Below, one piece after another: positions 20,179 through 30,454 of a stretch of DNA of 64,000 bases (positions are counted from its first letter, which is position 1; each line of letters starts with the position of its first letter). The notes under the pieces are model-generated. The model worked only from the letters and a program-made list of their open reading frames with translations, ran no database searches and was not told the origin of the DNA. Location of the stretch: NCBI GenBank assembly GCA_016871175.1, contig VFZL01000004.1:1-64000 (forward strand). The letters are read 5' to 3'. The stretch comes from Acidimicrobiia bacterium (GTDB lineage: Bacteria > Acidobacteriota > Vicinamibacteria > Vicinamibacterales > CAVVIG01). A program made the translations under genes and the position numbers.

Positions 20179-21560
20179 CACTTCCCGATACAAAACCGCG
20201 TAAAAATGTGCTCCAACAGATCTGTGCTCGTCCGGCGACCAGTGATCTCCTCCAAACACAGCCGAGCCTCTTGAAGATCGGCCAGGACGAACTCCTCGGA
20301 CAGAGCTCCTCCGGCCCGCTGCACGGCCAGCAGCGCTCGGCCGACGCTCAGGTCCGCCCGCTCGAGAAGCTCGAGATGTCGCGTGTTGGTTATTTCAGGG
20401 CAATCGCCAGAAAATGTGGCGCCGAGCTCTCCCGCGATCCGCATCCGGAGCTCCCGCTGCCCGGTCCCTTCGATGGCGGATACCGCCAGCGCGCCGGCGC
20501 ACGCCACGAACCCAGGAAGGTCGCACTTGTTGTCCACGCGCAACATGGGCGCGCTTGGTGCCTCGTACATCGAATCAGCGCAGTGGGCGGGGACTTCTGG
20601 GACAGTGCCGTCGCGCACGACCACCACGAGATCGGCCACGCGCGCCGCTTCTCGTGATCGCGACACACCCTCTCGCTCGATCGCGTCGGTCGTTTCGCGC
20701 AACCCCGCAGTGTCCACGAGCGTCACGCGAATGCCTTCGATGTCGACCGCTTCGCTCACCAAGTCTCGCGTCGTGCCCGGCAGTGGCGTCACGATGGCAC
20801 GGCTCGCGCCCACGAGCGCGTTGAACAAGCTCGACTTCCCGACGTTCGGACCGCCGACGAGCGCCACCACGCGGCCCTCACGGATCACGCGACCCTGCCG
20901 ACCGCGCGCCACCAGAGCCGTGAGCCGCGTGCGCACCTGGACAAGTGCATCGACCAGCGCACCTGGCTCGATGAAGTGGTACCCCTCCTCTGGGAAGTCA
21001 ACGCTGGCCTCGAGGCGCGCGACCAGATCGAACAGCTCGGCGTCGATGTCAGCGATCGCGCGCGTGAGTGTGCCCTGCAACTGATCGAAGGCCGCTTGGG
21101 CCTGTAGTGGTGTGACCGCGTCGATGAGATCGGCGACGGCTTCGGCCTGGGGGAGATCGATCCGGCCGTTAAGGAATGCGCGCAGCGTGAATTCCCCCGG
21201 TCTCGCGAGCCGCGCGCCGGCGCGTGCAGCCGCAGCCACGATCGCCTGCAGCACCACTGGGCTCCCGTGCGCGCTCAACTCGACCACATCGTCGCCTGTG
21301 TAAGAGGCGGGCCCCGGAAAGAATGTGGCGACGGCGTGATCGACGACCCTGGAGATCTCTGTGCCACCGTGCGCGGTGGATACACGGATCGTCGTGAAGG
21401 TGGCGTGTCGCGGCGTCAGTGGACCGGGATACGTGATGAGACCTGTGGCGAACTCGAGTGCACGAGGTCCGCTAAGCCGGACCACACCAAGTCCACCCCG
21501 TCCGGGCGGCGTGGCCACGGCCACGATCGTGTCCTCGGTTGAAAACATGGAGCTCGCCAT
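20178..21560 (-). CDS. mnmE: tRNA modification GTPase MnmE (TrmE)
   Basis: Works with MnmG on wobble uridines. The 460-residue protein has the folate-binding N-domain (about 1-120) and a helical domain. The inserted G domain carries [14 protein letters not shown] (near 225-238), DTAGLRE and an NKCD-type NKCDL. The C-terminal FCIGK tail holds the conserved cysteine. An ATG at 21560 (or 21548, four codons later) best fits homology beginning at [15 protein letters not shown]; the open frame extends to 21620 but would overlap jag. Confidence 0.95.
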   Translation of the reverse strand: MASSMFSTEDTIVAVATPPGRGGLGVVRLSGPRALEFATGLITYPGPLTPRHATFTTIRVSTAHGGTEISRVVDHAVATFFPGPASYTGDDVVELSAHGSPVVLQAIVAAAARAGARLARPGEFTLRAFLNGRIDLPQAEAVADLIDAVTPLQAQAAFDQLQGTLTRAIADIDAELFDLVARLEASVDFPEEGYHFIEPGALVDALVQVRTRLTALVARGRQGRVIREGRVVALVGGPNVGKSSLFNALVGASRAIVTPLPGTTRDLVSEAVDIEGIRVTLVDTAGLRETTDAIEREGVSRSREAARVADLVVVVRDGTVPEVPAHCADSMYEAPSAPMLRVDNKCDLPGFVACAGALAVSAIEGTGQRELRMRIAGELGATFSGDCPEITNTRHLELLERADLSVGRALLAVQRAGGALSEEFVLADLQEARLCLEEITGRRTSTDLLEHIFTRFCIGK

Positions 21561-21576
21561 CGCGGGCGACCGGACC

Positions 21577-22029
21577 TCACTTACGCAACGAAATATGGAC
21601 CGTCTTCGAGAACGCGTCACCGATGCTCTCGGTGGCCACGCCGGGTACCTCTGCGACCGCCATGTGCACGAGCCGGCGCTCGTACGGGTTCAGCGGACCG
21701 AGCTGCTGGTCGAGCCTGGTCGACTTCACCTTCTCGGCGAGCAGCCGCGCCATATGCCGAAGCTCGAGATCCTTCCCCCTCCGGTAGAAGAGCGCATCGA
21801 CGAACACGCGCTTGTCGTCGGCGCCGTGACGCCCGAATGACATATCAACGACGTGCTGGAGCGCCTTCAGCGGTTCGCCCCGGTGACGCACGAGGAGCTC
21901 GGCTTCCTCGCCCCCGATGTTGAGGCGCGGACCGTCCGGACTGTTCTCGACGTCAACCGTCGCTTTGAGCCCCAGCGCGCTGCAAAACCCCTTCAGGAAC
22001 TCGACGATGGGTAGCGTTGCGTCTGCCAT
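21577..22029 (-). CDS. jag: Jag/KhpB-type KH-R3H RNA-binding protein
   Basis: The 150-residue protein has a KH domain (about 5-75, LNIGGEEAELLVRHRGEPL) and an R3H domain (about 85-148, NPYERRLVHMAVAEVPGV). The N-terminal Jag_N domain found in Firmicutes homologues is missing; many Gram-negative-type relatives are equally short. Sits one base after yidC, in the conserved order yidC-jag-mnmE. KhpB/Jag proteins bind RNA and affect envelope and cell division in other bacteria; the specific role here is unknown. Confidence 0.9.
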   Translation of the reverse strand: MADATLPIVEFLKGFCSALGLKATVDVENSPDGPRLNIGGEEAELLVRHRGEPLKALQHVVDMSFGRHGADDKRVFVDALFYRRGKDLELRHMARLLAEKVKSTRLDQQLGPLNPYERRLVHMAVAEVPGVATESIGDAFSKTVHISLRK

Positions 22030-22030
22030 G

Positions 22031-23764
22031 TCAGCTCTCCCGCGCGGCGCCTTCCGTCTTGCCGCCCCCGACGCGCTTCACTCGCCGTTCGGCCGCATGC
22101 CGTGGTGGGCGCACGTTCGGTGGGCCGATCAGGTAATTGGTGAGATATTGCTGTCCGATGCCCCACAGGTTCGACACGAACCAGTAGATCGCCACGCCCG
22201 CCGGCGCCCACAGGAAGAAGAACATCATGATGACGGGCATGAACATCATCATCTTCTGCTGGGCCGGATCGGCACCCGCGGTCGGTGTGATCCTCGTCTG
22301 CCAGACTTGGCTGAGCAGCATGAGGATCGGCGTCACGTAGTACCGGTCGTACAGCGACAAGTCCTGGATCCAGCCGACGAACGGGGCGCCTCTCAGCTCG
22401 ATAGCCGTAGTCAGCATGTTGTAGAAGGCGATGAGCACAGGGAGGGTCAGCAGCATTGGGATGCAGCCGCTCGCGGGGTTCACACCGCGATCCCGATAGA
22501 GCGCCATCAGCTCCTGGTTCATCTTCTGCTTTTCCGGATCGGTGGACTTGAACTTCGCGTAGTGATCCTGAATCGCCTTGGCCTCGGGCTGAAGCTCCTG
22601 CATCTTCCGCATCGACACCACGCTCTTGTGTCGCAGCGGAAACATTGCCGCGTTGATGAGCACGGTCAGGACGATGATCGCCCACCCGTAGTTGCCGACG
22701 TAGCCGTAGACCCAGTTCAGCGCACGTAGCAGAGGGACGATCACGAACGCGAAGTAACCAAAGTCGATGGCGCGCACGAGAGAACGGTCAACGGCCGCGA
22801 GCTGATCGAAATCCTTGGGCCCCACGAAGAAATCCACGGCACCAGTGCCCTGGGGCTTCAGCGAGTACGACATCAGCTCACGGGCCGCCTCCGAGCCGCC
22901 CGTCGGCGCCGGAATCGACACGTGCTGGTAGGTGATCGAGGCCGGACCTGGCTTGACGGCCGTCGTGATGAAGTAGTGATCGTCGACGCCGGCAAACTGG
23001 AAGTCGCCGCTATAGGTGGGCTGGGTGCCGACTTCGGAACCAGTGAGACGGGTGACACTGTCCGCGCTGGAGAACACGCCGCGCGGCTTCACCGAGTAGC
23101 TGCCGGACGTCGAGTCGTGATCCCCGAGTGCAGGGCCCCAGACGATTGCCGGCGCGAGGGCGCGATCGCCTGCGGTCACCGTCGCGGTCACCGTGACGAC
23201 GTAGCTCGCGGGCAAGAAAGCAAACGACTTCAAGGCGCGTAGCCCCGTGCTGTCGCTGTACTCGAACGTCAGCGTCGTGGGGCCGGTAATGGCGTCCGCG
23301 CCGGGCGCGCCGCTCGCCACGTACAGCGCGCTATCGAGCGTACGCGTGACCGCGACGTCTTCGAGCTGGAGCGTGAACGGCAATACGACGTCGGCGGAAA
23401 TGTCGTGCGCCACGAGCTCGAGCGGCTGCTGTGCGTCGTCCAGGTATCGTTTCAGTCGCCAACTCTTGAGGCGGGCTCCGCGGTTCGTGAAGGTGGCGAT
23501 GAAGCGATCCGTTTCAATGCGTACATCTCGTTCGCTCGATTCGCTCGTGACCGGGCTGCCCGCGGCAGGCCCCACCGGACTCGGAGCTGACGAGGGACTC
23601 GCCGGAATCGCGGCCGCTGGAGTCTTGTCGGGTGTGGCGCTGGCCTGACCGCCCGCAGTTGCACCGTCGCCTGACGGCGGCTGTGTCGGCGTGATGAACA
23701 GCGCTTGGTACCCATACAGCACCAAGAACGAGAGAATCACTGCGACGAGAACGCGTCGTTCCAT
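22031..23764 (-). CDS. yidC: Membrane protein insertase YidC
   Basis: Inserts and folds inner-membrane proteins, including the Fo c subunit, alone or with Sec. The 577-residue protein has an N-terminal transmembrane anchor (VAVILSFLVLYGYQALF), a Pro/Ala-rich linker and a large periplasmic beta-domain (about 75-340). The conserved five-helix core follows (for example NYGWAIIVLTVLINAAMFPL and the SGCIPMLLTLPVLIAFYNML region, split here). A basic C-terminal tail ends the protein. Gram-negative type architecture. The start overlaps the yidD end by 28 bp. Confidence 0.96.
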   Translation of the reverse strand: MERRVLVAVILSFLVLYGYQALFITPTQPPSGDGATAGGQASATPDKTPAAAIPASPSSAPSPVGPAAGSPVTSESSERDVRIETDRFIATFTNRGARLKSWRLKRYLDDAQQPLELVAHDISADVVLPFTLQLEDVAVTRTLDSALYVASGAPGADAITGPTTLTFEYSDSTGLRALKSFAFLPASYVVTVTATVTAGDRALAPAIVWGPALGDHDSTSGSYSVKPRGVFSSADSVTRLTGSEVGTQPTYSGDFQFAGVDDHYFITTAVKPGPASITYQHVSIPAPTGGSEAARELMSYSLKPQGTGAVDFFVGPKDFDQLAAVDRSLVRAIDFGYFAFVIVPLLRALNWVYGYVGNYGWAIIVLTVLINAAMFPLRHKSVVSMRKMQELQPEAKAIQDHYAKFKSTDPEKQKMNQELMALYRDRGVNPASGCIPMLLTLPVLIAFYNMLTTAIELRGAPFVGWIQDLSLYDRYYVTPILMLLSQVWQTRITPTAGADPAQQKMMMFMPVIMMFFFLWAPAGVAIYWFVSNLWGIGQQYLTNYLIGPPNVRPPRHAAERRVKRVGGGKTEGAARES

Positions 23765-24099
23765 GTCGTTGTCTGCGCCTTCAGGCGTCGGACGCTCTCA
23801 GAGCCCGCCACGGGTCGGCCGGGCGTGCTCGAGGAGGTCGGCTGCGTGTGTCTTTTCCGCCAGCCGAACGTAAAGGTCAAGGGCACCGGATCGTATCCTG
23901 CCGTGCACAGTGGATGGCAGCGAGCGAGCCGCCTCAGCGCCAGCCAACTCCCATGGGCAGCACCATGACGTAGGACAGCCTCGCGAGCATAGTCGGCGCA
24001 ACTGGGAAGGAAACGGCAGGAACCGGCGAAGTGGGGTGACAGCACCCGCTTGTAAGCTGTCAGGCCGCCCAGGATGACCCGGTCGGCCAGCTGGGACAA
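23737..24099 (-). CDS. yidD: Membrane protein insertion efficiency factor YidD
   Basis: A small amphipathic protein thought to assist YidC. Core homology reads AYKRVLSPHFAGSCRFLPSC and YAREAVLRHG, followed by the WLALRRLARCHPLCTAGYDPVP motif (split here) with its conserved cysteines. A TTG at 24097-24099, preceded by GGGGG, gives 120 residues starting LSQLADRVILGG; no ATG or GTG is available between the rnpA stop and the homology start. The C-terminal tail of about 35 residues beyond the conserved core overlaps the yidC start. Location between rnpA and yidC is canonical. Confidence 0.85.
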   Translation of the reverse strand: MSQLADRVILGGLTAYKRVLSPHFAGSCRFLPSCADYAREAVLRHGAAHGSWLALRRLARCHPLCTAGYDPVPLTFTFGWRKRHTQPTSSSTPGRPVAGSESVRRLKAQTTTWNDAFSSQ

Positions 24100-24118
24100 A
24101 GCGCCCCCGAATCCCGGC

Positions 24119-24460
24119 CTAGCGGGTGAAACGCTCGAGAACGCCACGGAATTCAGCTTCAAAGGTGTCCAGGGTGACGTCGAGTATGGCGCGTTTCGGG
24201 ATGACGACGATGTCGAACCCAGGGGCGATCTTATTTCGTCGGAACACATCTCGAATCCGTCGTTTGGCCCGATTGCGTTCAACCGCGCCGCCGAACTTTC
24301 GCGTGGCCGCAATCCCGAGCCGTGCGACGGCTAACCCGTTGTCTGACAAGAAGATGATGCCGAACTTGGCATGCACCTTCCTTCCCCGATCGTAGATCCG
24401 CTCGAACTCCTCTCGGCGAAGAATCCGCTCACGGGGTCGAAGGGTGGCCTCGGTGGGCAT
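24119..24460 (-). CDS. rnpA: Ribonuclease P protein component
   Basis: The protein subunit that helps RNase P RNA bind pre-tRNA 5' leaders. The 113 residues contain LRREEFERIYDRGRK at the start and the signature RNRAKRRIRDVFR in the conserved arginine-rich helix. It lies 18 bp downstream of rpmH, a conserved pair. Confidence 0.94.
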   Translation of the reverse strand: MPTEATLRPRERILRREEFERIYDRGRKVHAKFGIIFLSDNGLAVARLGIAATRKFGGAVERNRAKRRIRDVFRRNKIAPGFDIVVIPKRAILDVTLDTFEAEFRGVLERFTR

Positions 24461-24478
24461 CCATCCTGGGCCAAACGG

Positions 24479-24628
24479 CTACTCGCTGCTGACTGTAAGC
24501 CGCTTGCGGCCCTTGGCTCGGCGCCGCTTGAGTACGAGCCGCCCGTTCTTGGTGCTCATACGCACCAGGAATCCATGAGTTTTGGCTCGATGGCGTCTGT
24601 TGGGCTGGAACGTCCGCTTCCCTTTCAT
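24479..24628 (-). CDS. rpmH: 50S ribosomal protein L34
   Basis: A 49-residue ribosomal protein reading [20 protein letters not shown] and ending [11 protein letters not shown]. The KRTFQPN start, HGF motif and basic C-terminus are diagnostic. A GAGGAG-type Shine-Dalgarno lies before the ATG at 24628. First gene of the leftward origin operon. Confidence 0.95.
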   Translation of the reverse strand: MKGKRTFQPNRRHRAKTHGFLVRMSTKNGRLVLKRRRAKGRKRLTVSSE

Positions 24629-24660
24629 GGCTCCTCGGTTCCGAGAAAAACGAAACGAGT

Positions 24661-24690
24661 ATGTTAGTCAACCGCTCCATGGGGTGTCAA
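24661..24690 (-). promoter_or_regulatory. Promoter of the rpmH-rnpA operon
   Basis: On the minus strand a consensus -35 TTGACA (24690-24685) and -10 TAACAT (24666-24661) are separated by 18 bp, placed about 33 bp before the rpmH ATG. Best sigma-70-like match in the origin region. Confidence 0.65.
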
Positions 24691-24780
24691 CGAGCGCCAG
24701 GTGTGCTAGAGTTCACAGCTTTCCGCGATCGATCTCGCTGCTGAAAGACATCGACGATTCCATGTGCTCATTTGGTCTCT

Positions 24781-24908
24781 CCCCAAACTTTTCCACAGCT
24801 GTGGAAAAAACTGTGGGAATTCCTAGCGTTCTGGGCCCTTTCGCGAGACCGCCCCAGGAGACGCGCGATTGGACTTATGTAAGTTTCTGTTAATAAAATA
24901 CTTATCTC
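24781..24908. other. Candidate oriC, left part: DnaA boxes and AT-rich tract upstream of dnaA
   Basis: Two nonamers TTTTCCACA (24789-24797) and its inverse TGTGGAAAA (24800-24808) form a 20-bp palindrome separated by GC. A third weaker box, TGTGGGAAT, lies at 24812-24820. An AT-rich tract follows at about 24875-24918. TTTTCCACA differs by one base from the TTATCCACA consensus. DnaA boxes here could serve initiation, dnaA autoregulation or both. The rest of the rpmH-dnaA gap (24629-24987) holds only promoters. Confidence 0.7.
24869..24896 (+). promoter_or_regulatory. Possible dnaA promoter
   Basis: TTGGAC (24869-24874) and TAATAA (24891-24896) are separated by 16 bp, about 90 bp before the dnaA ATG and about 50 bp downstream of the DnaA-box cluster. 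Modest match; an alternative -10 (TAAAAT) overlaps it. Confidence 0.35.
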
Positions 24909-24987
24909 ATTTTTTGACGAGATCTTGCAACGCGGACGCGATGCGCGTGGTGGCGAGTTCTTCTCCTCCTTGGGCTTTTTGAGGCAC

Positions 24988-26322
24988 ATGAATCTCTGGG
25001 AACAGTTGCTGGCCCACATCGAAACCAAGGTAAATCGGCACAGCTTCTATACCTGGTTCAAGCCGACCAGCTTCGTGTCAGAGCAGGACTCGCAGCTCAC
25101 GGTCCGAGTCCCCAGTCCTCTGTTCAAGGACTGGCTCAACAAGCACTACTCTTCCGTCATCAGCGAGGCGCTTGCGGATGTCGGCCGTGCCTCGTCGGCC
25201 ATCGATTTCGTGGCGGATGCGCCTCAGGAGGGCACTGAGATCCACATGGCCTCGGACCGGGGCACCTGGCTCGATCAGGCCTCAGCGATTGCCCCGCAAA
25301 CGGGTTCCGCCGGACTGAATCCCCGTTACACCTTCGACACATTCATCGTCGGTTCGTCGAATCAGTTTGCACATGCCGCTTCGCGCGCGGTTGCCGAAGC
25401 CCCTTCGCGGTCCTACAACCCGCTCTTCATTTACGGCGGCGTGGGTCTTGGCAAGACGCACTTGATGCACGCCGTTGGGCACTGGGTCCTTCGGCATGAT
25501 CGTCAGTTGAAGCTCACGTACATCTCGTCAGAGCGTTTCATGAACGAGATGATCAACGCCGTCCGATTCGACCGCGTGCTCGACTTCCGCGAGCGATATC
25601 GGTCGGTGGACGTGCTGCTGGTCGACGACATCCAGTTCCTCGCCGGCAAAGAGGGAACACAGACCGAGTTCTTTCACACGTTCAACGCTTTGTACGACTC
25701 ACAGAAGCAGATCGTGATCAGCAGTGACCGCCCACCTCAAGAGATCCCATCGCTCGAGGAGCGGCTGCGGTCGCGGTTCGAATGGGGCCTCATTGCGGAC
25801 ATTCAATCGCCCGACCTCGAGACCAAGGTGGCGATCCTGAAGAAGAAAGCGGAGGCCGAGGCGGTCCCGCTCCCTGACGATGTTGCGATCTACATCGCAG
25901 GTAAGATCAAGTCGAACATCCGCGAGTTGGAGGGGTCGCTCATCCGCCTCATCGCCTACGCATCGTTAACGGGGGCTCTTGTGTCCCTCCCGCTCGCCCA
26001 GGAGGTCCTGCGCAACATCCTCGACCGCGAGGAGAAGGCTGTGACCATCGAGGCGATCCAGAAGTTCGTCGCCGAGTATTACAATTTGAAGCTGACTGAG
26101 CTGAAGTCTCGCAACAACTCCAAGTCGATCGCGATGCCTCGGCAGGTGGCGATGTACCTGTGCAAGTCGCTGACGTACGCCTCCCTGCCCGAGATCGGCC
26201 GCAGTTTTGGTGGGAAGCACCACTCGACCGTGATCCACTCCATCCGCAAGGTCGAGGACCTGCGAAAACGGGACACCGCTTTCAACAACCTGATCGGCAC
26301 ATTTATGGAGGGTTTCAAGTAG
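24988..26322 (+). CDS. dnaA: Chromosomal replication initiator DnaA
   Basis: Binds DnaA boxes and melts the origin. The 444-residue protein has domain I (1-75, NLWEQLLAHIETKV) and a short linker. The AAA+ core carries Walker A GGVGLGKT (150-157) and Walker B LLVDDIQFL. The C-terminal DNA-binding domain has the signature SLPEIGRSFGGKHHSTVIHS at 399-418. The ATG at 24988 has GAGG just upstream; the longer frame from 24925 lacks homology. The recognition segment reads GGKHHSTV where E. coli and B. subtilis have GGRDHTTV (see findings). Confidence 0.97.
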   Translation: MNLWEQLLAHIETKVNRHSFYTWFKPTSFVSEQDSQLTVRVPSPLFKDWLNKHYSSVISEALADVGRASSAIDFVADAPQEGTEIHMASDRGTWLDQASAIAPQTGSAGLNPRYTFDTFIVGSSNQFAHAASRAVAEAPSRSYNPLFIYGGVGLGKTHLMHAVGHWVLRHDRQLKLTYISSERFMNEMINAVRFDRVLDFRERYRSVDVLLVDDIQFLAGKEGTQTEFFHTFNALYDSQKQIVISSDRPPQEIPSLEERLRSRFEWGLIADIQSPDLETKVAILKKKAEAEAVPLPDDVAIYIAGKIKSNIRELEGSLIRLIAYASLTGALVSLPLAQEVLRNILDREEKAVTIEAIQKFVAEYYNLKLTELKSRNNSKSIAMPRQVAMYLCKSLTYASLPEIGRSFGGKHHSTVIHSIRKVEDLRKRDTAFNNLIGTFMEGFK

Positions 26323-26540
26323 CTTCCACAGCTGTCCACACCCGTTTTCCACACTATCCGTCGAAATCCTGTGCATGTCCCAGAGACTCAGCAGGAGTGC
26401 CGCCGAAGCCCATCCGAGATCCATGTTTTTACACAGGGTAAGTAATTGAATAAAAAGCACTAAGAGACAGGTTTCATTTTTCAACACACCCTGTTCTCCT
26501 ATATACTTTCTCATTCTCGAATCTTCCCTCTCTTATAAGG
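26323..26540. other. Candidate oriC, right part: DnaA boxes and AT-rich region between dnaA and dnaN
   Basis: Immediately after the dnaA stop there are three closely spaced nonamers in one orientation: GCTTCCACA (26322-26330), CTGTCCACA (26332-26340) and TTTTCCACA (26345-26353). A TTTTACACA follows at 26427-26435, and then an AT-rich stretch (about 26436-26520) that could be the unwinding element. A -10-like TATACT at 26502-26507 may belong to the dnaN promoter. Boxes on both sides of dnaA match the bipartite origins known from Bacillus and Helicobacter. No gene lies in this gap. Confidence 0.7.
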
Positions 26541-26583
26541 GGATCGCGGGCCAAACCCAGCCCTTTTCGAGGTCAGCACAGCT

Positions 26584-27693
26584 ATGGAACTAGTCGTCCG
26601 CAAGAACGACCTCCTGCGAGAACTGCAACTTTTCCAGGGGATCGTGGAACGCAAGAACACGATTCCTATCCTGGCGAACGTGCTGATAGAAGCGAAGGGA
26701 GAGGAAGTCAAGTTCCTGGCGACAGATCTCGAGGTCGGGTTGCGCAGCAGGTGTGCGGCTTCCGTGGCTAAAGGGGGCTCGCTCACACTGCCTGCGAAGA
26801 AGTTCTACGAGATCATCAAGTCGCTTCCCGAAACCGACGTGCGGATTACCGAGGAGAAGGGGGCCGTCAAGGTTGCCGCCGATCGCTTCGACTCGCGCAT
26901 TCAGACGCTGCCGCGTGAGGATTTCCCGGCGTTGCCGGAATCGGCAGGCGCGCAAGCCACCACGATTCCGCGAGCGGCGCTGAAGGAGATGGTTGGGAAG
27001 ACGCAGTTTGCGATCACCGGGGAGGACACGCGGTATTTCCTCAACGGCGCTCTTTTCGTCCTGAAGCCTGACTCGATGAGCCTTGTCGCCACGGACGGTC
27101 ACCGCCTGGCGCTGGTGACCGCTCCCCGCACCGGCGGCGAGACGGACCCGGATGAGATCAAGGCCATCCTCCCGAAAAAGACGCTCAGCGAGCTGTCGCG
27201 GCTCCTCGCGGAAGGCGATGGAGACATCCGCTACGAGCGCGGGGAGAATCATCTCTTTTTCGATGTTGGCAATCGGCTGCTCATCTCGCGGATGATCGAC
27301 GGGCAGTTCCCAGCCTACGAACGAGTGATCCCGAAGGGAAACGACAAACACATCGAGTTCGAGCGCGATCGGTTGTCGAACGCGGTGAAACGCGTGGCCC
27401 TTCTCTCCAACGAGCGATCGCGCGCCGTAAAGTTCCACATCGACAAGGGTAAGGTGGCCGTGACTTCCAGCAGCCCTGAGCTTGGCGAGGCGCACGAAAC
27501 GCTGCTCGTCGACTACTCGGGCACGCCGATGCAGATCTGCTTCAACGCCCAGTACGTGCTCGACTTCCTGGCTGCCGTGACGACAGACGTCGTCGCACTC
27601 GATCTGAAGGACGAGGTGAGCCAGGCGGTGATGCGGCCAGTGGGCGCGGAAGGATACGACTACACGTACGTGATCATGCCGATGCGCGTGTGA
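26584..27693 (+). CDS. dnaN: DNA polymerase III beta sliding clamp
   Basis: The 369-residue clamp begins MELVVRKNDLLRELQLFQGI and has the typical KNTIPILANVLIEA segment. It ends YDYTYVIMPMRV, the conserved clamp C-terminus. Three repeated clamp domains of about 120 residues each. Lies 261 bp after dnaA, within the candidate origin. Confidence 0.97.
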   Translation: MELVVRKNDLLRELQLFQGIVERKNTIPILANVLIEAKGEEVKFLATDLEVGLRSRCAASVAKGGSLTLPAKKFYEIIKSLPETDVRITEEKGAVKVAADRFDSRIQTLPREDFPALPESAGAQATTIPRAALKEMVGKTQFAITGEDTRYFLNGALFVLKPDSMSLVATDGHRLALVTAPRTGGETDPDEIKAILPKKTLSELSRLLAEGDGDIRYERGENHLFFDVGNRLLISRMIDGQFPAYERVIPKGNDKHIEFERDRLSNAVKRVALLSNERSRAVKFHIDKGKVAVTSSSPELGEAHETLLVDYSGTPMQICFNAQYVLDFLAAVTTDVVALDLKDEVSQAVMRPVGAEGYDYTYVIMPMRV

Positions 27694-30399
<2,706 letters not shown>

Positions 30400-30454
30400 C
30401 GTTTTGAAGATCGAGAATTGAAGGGCACCTCGTCCTTCAATCTGAAACAGGCCT

